Of a stretch of DNA of 64,000 nucleotides, positions 1-12,060 are shown one piece after another. Every line of letters starts with the position of its first letter. Within the stretch, counting starts at the first letter, position 1. The translations under genes were made by a program, and so were the position numbers. The stretch comes from Bradysia coprophila (lineage: Eukaryota > Arthropoda > Insecta > Diptera > Sciaridae), in assembly GCF_014529535.1 (NCBI RefSeq), contig NW_023503727.1, forward strand, positions 1,550,001-1,614,000, written 5' to 3'. The notes beneath the pieces are model-generated. The model ran no database searches, was not told where the DNA came from, and saw nothing but the letters and a program-made list of their open reading frames with translations.

Positions 1-299
1 GAGCATGGATGATACTCTAAATAGAGTACTGAAACTGGACAGTGTATTATACAAACGTAGAACACTATAAAAATATTTCCATGTAAAATAGAGTACTTTC
101 TGCAGCCGACCACTATGATCATGCATGCGTGAAGTGCGTTGCTAGCCATCGTAGTTTTAAAAACGTCTTTTTCTGTGTTTGCAAATAATACGACATAAGA
201 GAAAAACGTTAATTAATCCTATGTTTCAATGTTTATCTTATATTGCCATAGTAGTTTGAATCATACAAGTTGATCGATTTCAAAATTTTATAAAAAAAA
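1..299. other. no gene seen
   Basis: AT-rich sequence without a convincing coding region, RNA gene or repeat structure that I can recognise. It ends at the first small inverted-repeat element. Confidence 0.4.
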
Positions 300-477
300 C
301 ACTGACAAAAAAGATTCGAACTCACCTGTTGCAGGTAACTTTGTCTCCAGGTAATATACAATAGCTGCCACAACTGTAGCGCCCCATGCAAAAAATACAG
401 CTGTGGCAGATAATCTAGATTACCTGTAGACAAAGTTACCTCCAACAGGTGAGTTTTTCGAAACTTTTTTGTCAGTG
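300..477. repeat. 178-bp MITE-like inverted repeat
   Basis: The two ends are long imperfect inverted repeats starting CACTGACAAAAAAG and ending CTTTTTTGTCAGTG. Each arm is about 55 bp and carries CTCACCTGTTG and AACTTTGTC blocks. No coding capacity. A target duplication could not be fixed because the left flank is an A run. Confidence 0.75.
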
Positions 478-479
478 AA

Positions 480-1633
480 AACTGGATTTTAAATTTCGGT
501 ACTAATCTCGGGATTTTTTGATCAATACCGGGATTCGGGACTCGGATTTTCCGGTACTGGTACCGGGATTGGTACCGGGATTGCATTCCCTACTGCATAT
601 TCACTACAAACTCGATTCCGTATGTCCTGTATTTTCCACAGCTCAGGCAAATTCTTTCGGAGGATTCATGAAATCAAAATTATACCTTTGTCCCTCCGTT
701 TTGAGGGTCCTGTGCCGCCCTGAATTGATCAATCTTTTTCCTTACAGCCTAATCCACTTCCTTCAAAACAATACAAAACTACACTTTTTTGAACAGGAAT
801 AGACCGTGTGCAGTATAAATAATTTATTTTTAATTGATGTAGATTATTATTCTGTAGAACAAAAGTGTAAACAGAATATTTGAAAAATGTCTGCTTGATT
901 TTATATCTCACTTTAAAAGCTGTAATTTGTATGAAACTAAAAGGATATCCGAACCATTCTAATTCATTCTAATTGGATTCTTATTAAGATTCTAATAAGT
1001 GGGATGGAAACAATATTTTTCAATAATTTCTATAAAAATAATTTAATATTTTTTTCAATGGTTTTCATAGTAAATCTTCTTTTTATTGAAATATGAAACT
1101 TTTTTCTCAAAATCGCACACGGTCTATTGCGTTTTCCGCAAGGATTACTATTGAGATGCTTTCTCCATTCGAGTAGCACGACTCTGGGTCGTTTCAGGCT
1201 CAGCCAAAAATGTAATTTAAGTTCAAATACGTTATGTGGGGTATCGTTGCAAAGGTGATGAAATACAGTTTCAGATAAAATTAAATTTTGGACAGTAAAA
1301 TAAATTGAGTGCGCTACAGGGTGGTTCAAAGTTCGACGAGATATTTCGGTTTTTTCGTATTCTGGACATTCTAGACATTTTTCGAAAATTAAAAAATGTG
1401 CAGGATTTACCGATTTACTTATTTTACCATTACACGTCATTTAAAAACGAAATAACCAAAAAAATTGACAAATTATTTTTGACACTTTTGAAATACCCTA
1501 TGAAAAAGTGCACTCTATGCGGGGTATCTCTTGAAGTTTTTGACCGATTTAAATTTTTTAATCGCGTAAAGTATAGGAATTGGAATTGGCTACAAACTTC
1601 CCGAAGAAAGCTTTAATACAGAGTATTATTATC
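480..1633. other. intergenic; GGTACCGGGATT-like short repeats at 487-590
   Basis: From 487 to 590 the sequence is built of degenerate CCGGGATT / GGTACCGGGA units. The rest, to 1633, is AT-rich with short open frames that show no domain, splice pattern or codon structure. I see no gene. Confidence 0.35.
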
Positions 1634-1805
1634 AGGTCTATTACTTCCATCGATCAAAATATTTTTAATCGATTGATTTCAAATCTTGTACTTCAATTTT
1701 TTAAACATGCATTTTACTATATAAAGGACCATATTTCAACCCAGGGCTTGTCAGTATTTTTGTCGTCGTTATCGATAACAGATGAATAGCCGTATGTGAC
1801 AGGTT
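1634..1805 (-). repeat. MITE copy 1, AACCTGTC-ended
   Basis: About 170 bp. It is the reverse complement of the copy at 5941-6101 and shares the ATCGATGGAAGTAATAGAC block and the GTTATCGATAAC block. The complete copy begins AACCTGTC and ends GACAGGTT, giving short terminal inverted repeats. In this copy one end is degraded. Confidence 0.7.
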
Positions 1806-2960
1806 GAATATGTTGCAGAAACCTTTAACAAACAAATAGCTAAATCCTTATCTTTCGTTCGGCAGAGGTCTACATCTTACTTATTAGTCTTTCAACATCT
1901 GCTGAGTTCGGTTTAATCGTAATAACTACTTATGTGTTACGTACCCCTTATGGCCAAAATTGAAACACTTTCTTCCAAGTGACCAACATTATCTTCATGG
2001 AACATTTATATTAACTCGATGAAGGAAAAATGTACGGAAACGTGTGGCAATCAACCGAATTGGAAGTGAGTTTTCTCCAGTTCTAATGCACCGTTTTTAG
2101 TGATCTATAGTTAGTTGAACTCGCAATGAAGCCTTTTATCATTATCAAAAGGAATTTTTCTCGATTTTGACTATTTGGAAAAGTTGAAATGTTCCTTGTT
2201 CCTGGCGCTGGTCGCTTCCTTCTTTTTAGAAAGTAGGAACTGTGTCAAGGACTCCGCTAACGCTAAGTTCATGATGATTGCCTTGTTCAGGGAGCCCACT
2301 CCTCCTTGATTCCTTAAACCTCCTTGATTTTCAAAAATCCTCCTGAAACCTCCTTAATCTCCTCAAAATCCTTATTTCTAGCTTCACTTTAGTTAAAACA
2401 TCTAACATTTTAATTCTAACTGTGGAACCATATAATATTCAAAACCGTTCCTCGCTTACTTCACCATAAAAAGCTCATGAAACCTACATAATTCAACAAA
2501 TGAGATCGATAGGTACTTGCAAAACCCAAATGCTTCAATTGTTCTTTTCATCGATTGTGTTGATGCTGCTGGCAACTTAATCATTTATTGTCAATCAATT
2601 GTTAACTTTCGTCTGGTGTGTATCGTGTTTGAGAAAATTTTGGCCATCTGGTTAACGGATTACCTTGAAATGGGCGAAATCCTGACATTTTGCTAAACCC
2701 CAAATGTCAGCCCTTCCAATTGAATGCGTTAAGTTAGCCAATGCGTATTTATTCCTCAATCATACGAATGCTGATCCTGAGCGAGGATTTAGCGTAAATA
2801 AATTTGTGTTTCCCGAAATTTCAAGGAGCAGCTCTTAGAAGAAACGATTGCGGCTATTCGGATAGTTACTTTGTATTTCTACGATTAAGTGGAAGATTTT
2901 CCAATTATTCGAAAATTGTTAAAAGATATTTTTTACATTTAGATGTAAAGGGTTGCTAGG
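1806..2960. other. intergenic with a ~90-bp dispersed repeat at 2195-2285
   Basis: No gene seen. Positions 2195-2285 (TTCCTTGTTCCTGGCGCTGG through GTCAAGGACTCCGCTAACGC) recur in direct orientation at about 4876-4962. They also resemble the outer end of the large repeat copies at 10171 and 23566. The following stretch to 2360 is rich in CCTCCTTGA/CCTCCTTAA motifs. Confidence 0.5.
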
Positions 2961-3060
2961 AATCTCGCGCCGCGTCATTCACAATAATTCACATTTTGAC
3001 ACATTTTGTATAAGGAAGATGTCACTTTGTGAATTATTGTGAATGACGTGGCGCGAGATT
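2961..3060. repeat. 100-bp near-perfect inverted repeat
   Basis: The arms AATCTCGCGCCGCGTCATTC and GAATGACGTGGCGCGAGATT match over about 33 bp each, with a ~34-bp spacer. The size and absence of coding sequence fit a minimal MITE or hairpin. Confidence 0.75.
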
Positions 3061-3061
3061 C

Positions 3062-3355
3062 TTTAACACCAGAAAAAGAGCGAAAGGCGTTATTAGCAAA
3101 ATCGAAACAAAACGAGTAAGACAAAAACGAAAAGCATAAGAAAGAGGCCAAAATCAACGCACTGACAGTGCGTTGCCAAAATTCTGTAGCTGTAGTTAGC
3201 GAACGTAAATTAGATAAATCATCAGTGGCCAAGGCACAGATTATTTTAAATGCTGGCATTACAAGTAGCAAGAAGATAAAATCAAAAAAAAATAAAAATA
3301 AAAACATAGCTAACGCCGACCCGTACGAAACACCTATTCGTATCAAAAGCCTTTA
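3062..3355 (+). pseudogene. lysine-rich coding-like fragment, decayed
   Basis: One frame reads through the interval with a single in-frame stop near 3115. Its ~60-codon 3' part is serine/lysine rich and ends at a TAA near 3355. There is no start with context and no recognisable domain. It lies between a MITE and a DINE-like element, so a 5'-truncated remnant is as likely as chance. I do not recognise the protein. Confidence 0.2.
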
Positions 3356-3487
3356 ATGTGAAACTCTTCATTTCTCTTACTTCATTTTCTTCTCTGCTGA
3401 AAAACTATTCTTCCTTTTAAATCACTTACATTATCCACTCTTTGCCTTGTTATCATATACAACTAAATTGCCGGAGGCAATATAGAC

Positions 3488-4537
3488 AGCCCCGTACGAA
3501 GTCAAATTTCATAAATTCCTATTTAAACAGCTATATACCGCTATATTTACCTATATTTCACTGTAAATAAACATTTCACAGAGGAATATGCTATTATATA
3601 GCTCTATATGCCTGTATATAGCTCAATATAGCTGTATATAGGTAAATATAGATGTCCATATATGGAATCCCTGAAACCCCACACACTTAACACATTATTT
3701 CCATGTTAACAGAAACTCTCTATGTATCATTTTTCCCACTTTATATCACTTTTAATAAAATCCAATATGGCCGCCGGCAGCCATTTTGTTAGAAGACCGG
3801 AAATAGTACCGACGCTTTACATTCGTTAATATCTTTCAAACAAAAAAAAAATTCATGAAATTCGGTCAAAATTTACTCGAGATATTGACAAAATACTCCA
3901 CGTTCACTGTACGGCCGAGTAGCCAGATAAGAGCTCACTCCAAGAGACCTAGCTCACGCTCCGGAGAACATAATTTCATAAAATTTTCCCTGATTGGTAC
4001 GGTCAATACCTATCTAATAAAGCTAAAACAGACGAAATATGTTCAAATGTGGCCGACCTAGAAGCAAAAACTGCTTGCCGCCCTGTGCCTGTTCCACACC
4101 AAGGGGTCTAACTCACGAGTCGGTCATCCGATTGCCATAAACTTTTTTTTTGTCGATCGGTATTGTAAATACCTTTTATTTGACGTATCACTTACAAGTT
4201 TATCGTTTAAATGTCCGGAGATATCTTCGAAAAACCGTAAAGCACTTATTGGGCCACAGCTCGGGAGGGGTCGATCCAAAATCACTCATCTTCGAACTTA
4301 GCCTGTCTTTTGACATTACCAAACGGGAAAAAAAAGAATTTTCAAAATCGGATGCGTTTTACTCAAGTTATCGTGCAGACGGACAGACGGACAGACGGAC
4401 AGACGGACATTTTTTTTTCGCGGATTTGGCATCTCTAGACAACCACAATAGGTTTCCCCTTACTCAGGGAGTCCAATTCGACGTGTTACAAACGTATGCG
4501 TAAACCTATAAGACCCCAGTACTTCGTACGGGTCTAA
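3488..4537 (+). mobile_element. DINE-1/Helentron-like element, copy 1
   Basis: The 5' side carries AGCCCCGTACGAAGT. The 3' side carries the inverse in a terminal hairpin at 4511-4535 (AGACCC...TTC...GGGTCT) followed by AA. Just upstream of the 3' end is a (GACGGACA)n microsatellite at 4379-4408. A non-coding core, a GACGGACA microsatellite and a 3' stem-loop are the known layout of INE/DINE-1 elements (Helentron-associated). Short TATATAG units lie at 3530-3660. The hairpin stem covaries with the other copies, which have AGCCCC/GGGGCT. Confidence 0.65.
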
Positions 4538-4875
4538 AAAGACAAAAAATTAAGTAATTAGGCTAATTTTTTTAAAAATCTAACTACGGAAACTTAGGGT
4601 TCGTTGGGTATCTTATCTAGAATAAACATTTTTTGGAAAAATCTTCGATAAAATATTTGTGAAAAATTCGGAAAATATTTTCCAAAGAATATTATCTTGG
4701 AAATACCAAAAAATCTACTTCATATCCTTAATATGACTTTGGAAAGTCAAAAAAATTTCGAATTCATCAAATTCAATCCAAAATCTTATATTTTAAAACT
4801 CCTGAAATGCTCCTTAAATTATCGAAATATCCTCCTTTATTCCTTAAAAAGGAGGTCGAATTTTGAGTGGGATCC

Positions 4876-4962
4876 CTGCTTGTTCCTGGCACTGGACACT
4901 TCCTTCCTTTTAGGAAGTAGGAACTGCGTCAAGGACTCCACTAACGCTAAGTTCATAGCTAG
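4876..4962 (+). repeat. dispersed repeat, second direct copy
   Basis: Matches 2195-2285, including TTCCTGGC, TAGGAAGTAGGAACTG and GTCAAGGACTCC. It is another fragment carrying the outer-end motif of the 10171/23566 repeat family. Confidence 0.6.
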
Positions 4963-4964
4963 TA

Positions 4965-5721
4965 ACTGTAGTTTACTGAGAAAGTTACGTTGAAAGTGTA
5001 GAAAATAAATTGGAAACTAATTCATAGAAACTGTTTGGTGTTCGAAGTATATATGATCTGGCATCAATTGTGGTAAATTTACGAAAATCTCCTCAAAGTC
5101 TTATCAAAACTAATTGTGTCGATGAACACTTGACAAAAAAAAATTAATTGATTTTATTATGCAATATACTGTTATTGTCACCAATATATGAAACACCAGC
5201 GTGTATATATGTTTAATGCCCACATTTTTGTCTAAATCTTGCCTCTTTTTCTATACCGAAGTACAGCTGATGTGACGCAAGTTCCGAACGACCAAAAATA
5301 GAACAAAATAATTTACATTTTTTTCAAAGGATACCGTCGATGTTTTAGTGCCGAATCCAAGTCGACTGTCTATTCAACAATATTGTTAGGAATTTAGTAG
5401 GTCGCTCTGAAAGAGAATGTGGAAGAACTAAAGCACGAAACGAAAAAAAGTGAAAATTTAATTGGATGTCCTTCTAAACTCTCTTACCACTAACCTTGAC
5501 GAGACTATATCATATATGACGTCCAAACTATTTGATGTCTTAACGGATTTGGGATGCGAAGGAGTGACTTGTGACACATAAATCTTTTGCGGGATTCATT
5601 TTGCTGTTAGAGTTCCATTTCGTGATAGGGCTTTCAATTTAGTTTCACGATACGTTTGATGAAGAGGTGGGAACGAGTTCGTCGAATTGTCATATGTAAA
5701 AAATCAAATTTGTCACTAAAA
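4965..5721. other. upstream region of the GPCR gene, nothing recognised
   Basis: AT-rich; no repeat or RNA gene identified. It presumably contains the promoter and 5' UTR of the adhesion GPCR. Which bases matter cannot be read from one sequence. Confidence 0.3.
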
Positions 5722-8700
5722 ATGGACTGGAATACGAAACGAATTTTGCATCTTATTTTGCATGCAACCACGACATTTATGCTAGGAGAAACGGTATTTT
5801 CTAATCCTTTTTTCTGATAATATGATGGACTGACTAACATTTTTAGTTCTGCGGAGATCACGATTACACCGTGGACGGTGAGTAATAATTATTAGAAATG
5901 ATTGTAAATTGATACAATAATCTGTCTTGCAATCCGTTTAAACCTGTCACATACTGCTATTCATCTGTTATCGATAACGAGGACAAGCTCTGGTTAATAT
6001 GGACCTTTATAATAGAAAAATACAAGTTAAAAAAAATGAAGTACAAGATTTGAAATCAACTGATTGAAAATACTTTGATCGATGGAAGTAATAGACAGGT
6101 TAAACGGTGCTGAAGACAATGTCAGCATAACTAAACGGAGTGAAAATAAAATTAAAATGCTCGCAGGTGAAACATTCAATTGGCCACCAGCTCCGAGCAG
6201 TGAAGTTTGGATTCCAACTAACTGCTTGAACGACAAATATCAACTAATTTTTAGAAAATGTGTAGGCGATGAATGGGTACCAGACAACACAGAGTTTCAG
6301 TCATCCTGCACGCGAAAGATGAACAAAGCCGACTTTAGCGCGTGCCCACCCTATTATAGTTTCGACATAAAGGTGTGTGTACAAAAATTAACCTCTCGAT
6401 TGTTTGAGTGTGGCTGGATGGATACGTAAAATTTTCTTCTGATTTTTTGATTAAATTTTAACTTCAGGGGCCCACGATAGAAACTTTTTGTTACGAACTT
6501 TTGCCTCACCTTCCCGATGGATATTGCGATGTGGGACACATTTCATTTACTGATCTAAATACTGACGAAAAGCAACTACTCCTTGAACACATGTTCTCTC
6601 TTTTCGGGAGTCAATGGTCGCTTGCTCATGGAGATAGTATCTATTGGTGGTTTGGTGAAATGTTTTCGTTAATGGACTACAATAGTGGCGAAGTTCATCT
6701 TCAAAATTCGAAATGTGGTAGATATGGACTGCTATTAAATGTTAACACAAAAGCGGTAACAGTCCATTGCACCACTAACGAATGCAGCGACATGTGTTTA
6801 TCGTTGAACATAACGAAAGACCTGACCACGGATCCACCATCCGCATCCGGAGTCGTAACAGTAGAAAAATGTGGTGAATTTGTGTTGAACATTTTTCGTC
6901 CATTGATAGCCCAATATCAGTGCCCTCTTGGCTATTACCGTATGGAATTCAGTTACCGTATTTCAGCACCACATCCTCGTGACGCATGCTATTCAATTCA
7001 GATGTTTGACCAAGCGATCCCAGTTCAAGAGGTGGAAACGAAAGCTATTATAGAAACCTATTGCAAGGGGAAAATTATGCAAATGACAGACGAATACAGT
7101 ATGTTCTTGTTCATGGAAATGAGCCGGGAAATCAGTCTCAACGATGGGCATCACTGTTTGTTTGGTCTCACGACAAATGACTTGGTTAAATACTCAGACT
7201 GGGATGACATTGATCTGACGTATATTGCTGTCAACAATTTCAAATGGGATGAATCCATGGATTACAGTTTGCTGAGCAACGATAGTTACCTAGCGGTAAA
7301 TTCAGAAGGCCTGTGGACTTGGGCCACAATCGCAGTATCGTGTGTGGTCTGTATGTTCGAAAATCATCGTTTTGAATATCCGACACTTTCGCTCACGTAC
7401 GACTTTTTGGGTAAAGAAATTGAATTGGAAGTCACGTATCAGGACAATTTGTTTAGAGAAGAGAGTTCCGATCACGGTTTCATTTGCTTTGCGCTTGTAA
7501 ACCAGACATACTTGTTCAATTTGACTGTATATCCGGTTGCTGAGAGCAATTATTTGATAACAAATGTAGGGGATGGTCGGTACTGGTGCTTCGGTCACAC
7601 AATATACACTGATTTGCTGGTTTCGAATATGTGCGACGTATATGGAATGATGTTTGTCTTTGTGGTTGTTCGAAAATGTTCGTACCCTTGCTCCTTCAGT
7701 GAATATGATTCGAGAGACTTAAAAATGGTCCTCGAACAGAGCTACAATTTTGTGAAAATTCTCAACTCTGCAGTTGTTCATAACGGCACGATCGAATCCG
7801 ATACAGAATATCACTTTGTAGCGCACGTTCGTGTAGTGCTAAACGACGAAGTAATCGTCAATTTGGATACGAATTTAATCAGTCCACTGACCCAGCGCCA
7901 GTTAGAAACGGTTTTCATACATGAACGTATGAACGAAGTGTGGGTACATGATGAAGCTTACGGATTGGAGATCGAATCGATAACATCCATGGAGTATTGT
8001 CTGCACGAAACAACATTGTCGTTGGGAGCAATAATTTGGGGGATATCAAACATCAATGAAACGATTCCAACGTCTTCGTTATGTAAACGACGTGACAGTC
8101 AGATAAAGACACGAACTTGTTCCGCAGACACGGTGTATGGATCGTATTGGAATGATTTAGTGAATGACCCCCTTTGCTACTCAAAGGTATCGAAATCTCT
8201 GCTCGAATTGTCCATCCGTTTTAATGATACTCATCAAGATCTGGAAGACTTGAATAGCAGTCTTCACGATAACATTGAAGCTCTGCTGCCCATAGACGTC
8301 TTTCTAACTAGTCGAATAGTTGCTAAAGTCTCTAATGTATCAATGCAGGGTTTCGAATTGATTTCTTCGATTTTCAACAGTATTATGCAAGTAGACGAAC
8401 AAATTTTGAACATTGCCGCATCCTTGAACTCAACCAATATTTTGTTGGATTCTTTGGACCGCATCCTTCTCTCAGGCTACATAAATTCACAATTTACCGA
8501 TGGTATTGTCGCCATCCAGTCACCGTTAATGGAAACGTTTATTTTATGTCCATTCGTTGGTGGCGTTTCTGGTGTCGCTTTGTACAGACCACAAAATTTT
8601 AGGCATTTCGATGCCAATTTTACAAATTATTCCACTCGCTACATCTATCCGAATGAATCAATCGAAGAAGTTTTTTCTGATTGGGAAACGGATGGTGATT

Positions 8701-9917
8701 TGGTTGTGGGGTCATATTTGCCCGCTGATTTGCTGAACAGTCTTCGTAATATCACCGTTGCAATTATCATATTCTTCAATGACAAATTATTCCAGTCCAA
8801 CTCCGATACAACACAAGGCAAAACGTTATTTAAGACGAACGGAAAGGTCGTTTCGATAACAATTTTCGAAAACGATCTTCCCGGTAAAGTTCCCATATTT
8901 TTTGAAGCAAGTAAGATCGACAGTTCAACCTGTGGATATTGGAGTCTGATTTCCGATGTCTGGTCCTCCAAAGGATGTACTTTAAGACAGCTCAACGACT
9001 TCCATCACCTGGCTTTGTGCGAATGCACCCATCTGACACATTTCGGTTACCTAGTCGATAGCTACAGGCATGAGATTACTGAAAAAAATGAGCGTGCGTT
9101 GACAAGCATCACCATAATCGGTTCATTAATTTCATTGTTCGGATCTTTTGGGATATTTGTAACCGCAACGACGTTTTCCAACTGGCGTCAGAGACTCAGT
9201 TCGCAAACCTTAATTCAGTTTTCCGCTTCCATTGCCTTGCAGATGTGTCTCGTGATTGTATCTAATGTTGATGTCGTAGCAAACAATGTTATTGCATGCG
9301 TTGCAATGGGGTCGTTGCAACACTACTCCATTCTGGTCATGCACTTTTGGATGCTTATCATCGGTTACTTTCAATTCAAACGCTACGTTGTCGTCTTCAA
9401 TTCCGTTGTCAGCGACACGTTAGTTAAATCTACAGTTTTTGGCTGGGTTGTTCCATTGGTACCGGTAATTGTAGTTCTGGCCACCAATTATTCCCTGTAT
9501 CTTCCCATTGAAAACGACGAACTAAAGTTTTGTTATCCAACTGGATGGGCTCTGCATTACGGAGTGTGGGCTCCAATTGGTCTCATTTTTTTGGCAAATA
9601 CAATTGTCTACCTTAGAGTGGTAGTTAGCCTTAATAAAGAAGTCAGTAATTCTACATGCACGTCTACCATAGCAAAGTATAGAAGAAGATTGTCTCAAAT
9701 GAGATTATTCGCCTTTCTATTTTTCGCGCTAGGTTTAACCTGGATCTTTGGTTTCTTGTCGAATGTACTGCCGAATTGCTACTTGACGTTCACATATCTG
9801 TTTTGCATAACATCTACCGTACAGGGGCTGGTTCTTTTCTTGTACTTCATCATTCTGGACCCGTATGTTCGTAATTTGTGGCTTAGGTATTTTAAAAATA
9901 TAATTGGCAATCAGTGA
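5722..9917 (+). CDS. adhesion-type G-protein coupled receptor
   Basis: Four exons by splice phase: 5722-5793, 5847-5877, 6167-6372 and 6468-9917, giving about 1252 aa. The ATG at 5722 has an AAAATGG context and opens a signal peptide (MDWNTKRILHLILHATTTFM). An ATG at 6082, which would give a longer frame, lies inside a MITE in intron 2 and is rejected. A long extracellular part (~950 aa, many Cys and N-glycosylation sequons) has no domain I recognise. The GPS motif follows, with CGYWS, a middle C and CECTHLTHFG, so autocatalytic cleavage is expected at HL|T (codon for T at 9036). Seven hydrophobic segments follow from ~9099 to 9880, as in family-B2 receptors, with a very short cytosolic tail. 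Ligand and G protein are unknown. It could be related to insect orphan aGPCRs rather than to latrophilin or methuselah, whose N-terminal domains I do not see. Confidence 0.88.
5941..6101 (+). repeat. MITE copy 2, inside GPCR intron 2
   Basis: Begins AACCTGTCAC and ends GACAGGTT. It is an inverted relative of 1634-1805. It sits wholly within the intron between 5877 and 6167, so it does not interrupt the coding sequence, but it supplies a misleading ATG at 6082. Confidence 0.75.
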
Positions 9918-10170
9918 TCATAAAGCATAGAGAAACTATTTTTCAATTCAGAATTGTGTGTCAATTAGGGTACAACATTAAGTGTCGGAGTTTTTTTGTC
10001 TATAAATAGTAGATTATTGAACATATCATCTAAATGTAAAACATTATTTCAATTCATTCTACAGTAAACATGCTAACGTACAAACAATCAAAATTAAATT
10101 GTGAAAAAAAAAACACAAAAACAAAAGCAAAGAAAATTACGGAACGAAATACACTTTTCCCCAATGGAGG
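9918..10170. other. 3' region of the GPCR gene
   Basis: AT-rich, probably the 3' UTR and spacer, up to the first copy of the large inverted repeat. No other structure seen. Confidence 0.35.
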
Positions 10171-11573
10171 ATCATGTCCGGAGCGATAGCGGAGGACTTG
10201 ACGCAGTCTAACTTCCAAAAAAAGAACGAAGAAATTTTTTTGAGACGCGGCAACTATATATAGGCGAGAATTTAAGTTTCTTTCCTTTGGCCTGTATCAC
10301 CACAAAACATTATCTATCTAATTCTCGCTTCAAATACGAGCAAAACGAGCTATCACTCGACTATGTAGGTTTAAAATTGCCGGAGATACATCGTTTTGAA
10401 GTTGGTCATTTTGATAGAAAATGCACCAAATTAACGTTTTCCAAACAATCAAAATCTTTCAACTTACTCTGTATGTTTCTATCTGTCTATCTATCGACGG
10501 TCGATCTCGGAAACTAGTCAGCCAATCTCCATGAAATTTTGCAGGAACCTCAGGGTGGGCATAAAAATGAAAATGTGATACGCCACTACCCCAGGAAAAA
10601 CCAGAATTTTGTTTTATTGGCCTCGAAGTGGTTTCTGAGTGTGGTTTTCGAGGGTCGGGAACGCGTTTTCGGCTGTAGCTTAGCTGTATTGAAACCTACA
10701 GAGGCGTGCGACCCATCAAATGAAAGGTATTCGTAACACGATTCGAATAAAAAATAATTTAAAAAATCGGGGCAGATTCGTTTGAGCTAGAGTGATTAGA
10801 GTGACCAAATTTTGAGCTACTCGAGCGTAGGATGAAAGGACTAATATTTTTTTGGGTTATGAAAGATAGAGAATTACTTTCTTCGGCAAAGTCTCAGAGT
10901 TTTACGAGTAGAACAGAGGGGCATATGTGAAAAATGTCGAAAGTTGGAAATGGGTGGGTCAATTGGGGTTTTGTAGATATTTCTTGAATGGTGGCAGATA
11001 GAGACTTTCTTCGTCAAATTTTCGAATTTCGTCAAATTTTCTATTTTCGTCATATTTTCGAATTTTGTCAAATTTTCGATTTTCGTCAAATTTTCGATTT
11101 TCGTCAAATTTTCGATTTTCGTCAAATTTTCGATTTTCATCAAATTTTCGATTTTCGTCAAATTTTCAATTTTCGTCAAATTTTCGATTTTCGTCAAATT
11201 TTCGATTTTCGTCAAATTTTCAATTTTCGTCAAATTTTCGATTTTCGTCAAATTTTCGATTTTCGTCAAATTTTCGATTTTCGTCAAATTTCCGAATTTA
11301 TTTTATAAACTGTTATAAAAAGCAGTGTTCTAAAACTTCTAAAACGACTGATATCCCAACAAAAATCTCTTCGACAAAAGTGTGACGCAGTCTTTGAAGT
11401 ACAATTTCTAAAATGAATGATATCGCTAGAGTTGACGCTTTCAGCTTCGTTACGCAAAAATTAAATTTTTGCGTAACGAAGCTGAAAGCGTCAACTCTAG
11501 CGATATCAGTCATTTTAGAAATTGTACTTCAAAGACTGTGTCACACTTTTCTCGAAGAGATTTTTGTTGGGAT
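10171..11573 (+). repeat. large repeat family B, left copy
   Basis: About 1.4 kb, non-coding, matched in inverted orientation by 22061-23566. From its outer end it has ATCATGTCCGGAGCG, a GTCTAACTTCC block, a long conserved core, a minisatellite at ~11019-11295, and a 221-bp perfect-type palindrome at 11353-11573 (ATCCCAACAAAAATCTCTTC outward, CGTTACGCAAAAATT at the centre). Open frames through it on both strands reflect repeat periodicity (18 bp, divisible by 3), not genes. Confidence 0.8.
11019..11295. repeat. 18-bp minisatellite, about 15 units
   Basis: Tandem units of CGTCAAATTTTCGATTTT with single-base variants. The equivalent place in the inverted copy (about 22650-22707) has only about three units, so the array length varies between copies of the same repeat. 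Confidence 0.9.
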
Positions 11574-11639
11574 TGAAGCTTTTCGGTATGCTGGATATAA
11601 TGCACATTACGTTCCCATGTTGGATGGCTAGTGAAACCC

Positions 11640-12060
11640 TCTGAAACAGGTAAGTCCTAGACTTCGGTTCACCAGTTATGCGAATCAGATTAGCGACAAT
11701 CTTGTTCAATAAATCCACTGATTATTTCGCCCAAGGACCCAGTGTTTCTACCGCAAATGCGACAAAATGGTAGTTTCGTTTCAGTTTGGAATATTTCGTA
11801 TGCTTTCGAATTGCGACCTTTACGGACGCCATACCCGTTGTCTTCGTTCTGCCAGTAAGATTCGATGCGGCCAATGAATCGGCACACGTCGCATCCCCCA
11901 CTAGAGCCTTGCCCATCTCCCAAGCGGTGTATGTAATGCCGTTCGGACGTTTATTGCCGTCATCTCGGAATAAACCGGTTGGTTCTAACAAAGAACTCCT
12001 ATTAATGAAGGCCAAACCTATGTGCAAAGTACGATTGAGTTCAGCAACCCGTGAGTAAGT
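11640..12060 (-). pseudogene. non-LTR retrotransposon ORF2 C-terminal remnant
   Basis: Minus-strand translation includes SLLEPTGLFRDDGNKRPNGI, AWEMGKALVGDATCADSLA and YHFVAFAVETLGPW. This is the region after the reverse transcriptase in many animal LINEs, with the usual order LEPxGL-R-DGKRPDG, then WD/D-T-A-DSLA, then the F-P-A-ET-G-W block. No upstream RT domain is present and the fragment is 5' truncated. Its 3' side abuts the palindrome of family B. A second, different fragment lies beside the other copy at 21230-21960. Confidence 0.6.

Noticed and set aside
6082-6429. ATG-initiated ORF as the first exon of the GPCR
   Set aside because: The first codons are MITE sequence and the intron acceptor at 6167 splits it; the upstream signal-peptide exons splice in phase.
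10874-11385. Long open frames on both strands (TKIENL and FRQIFDF repeats)
   Set aside because: They are translations of an 18-bp minisatellite inside a repeat and not genes.
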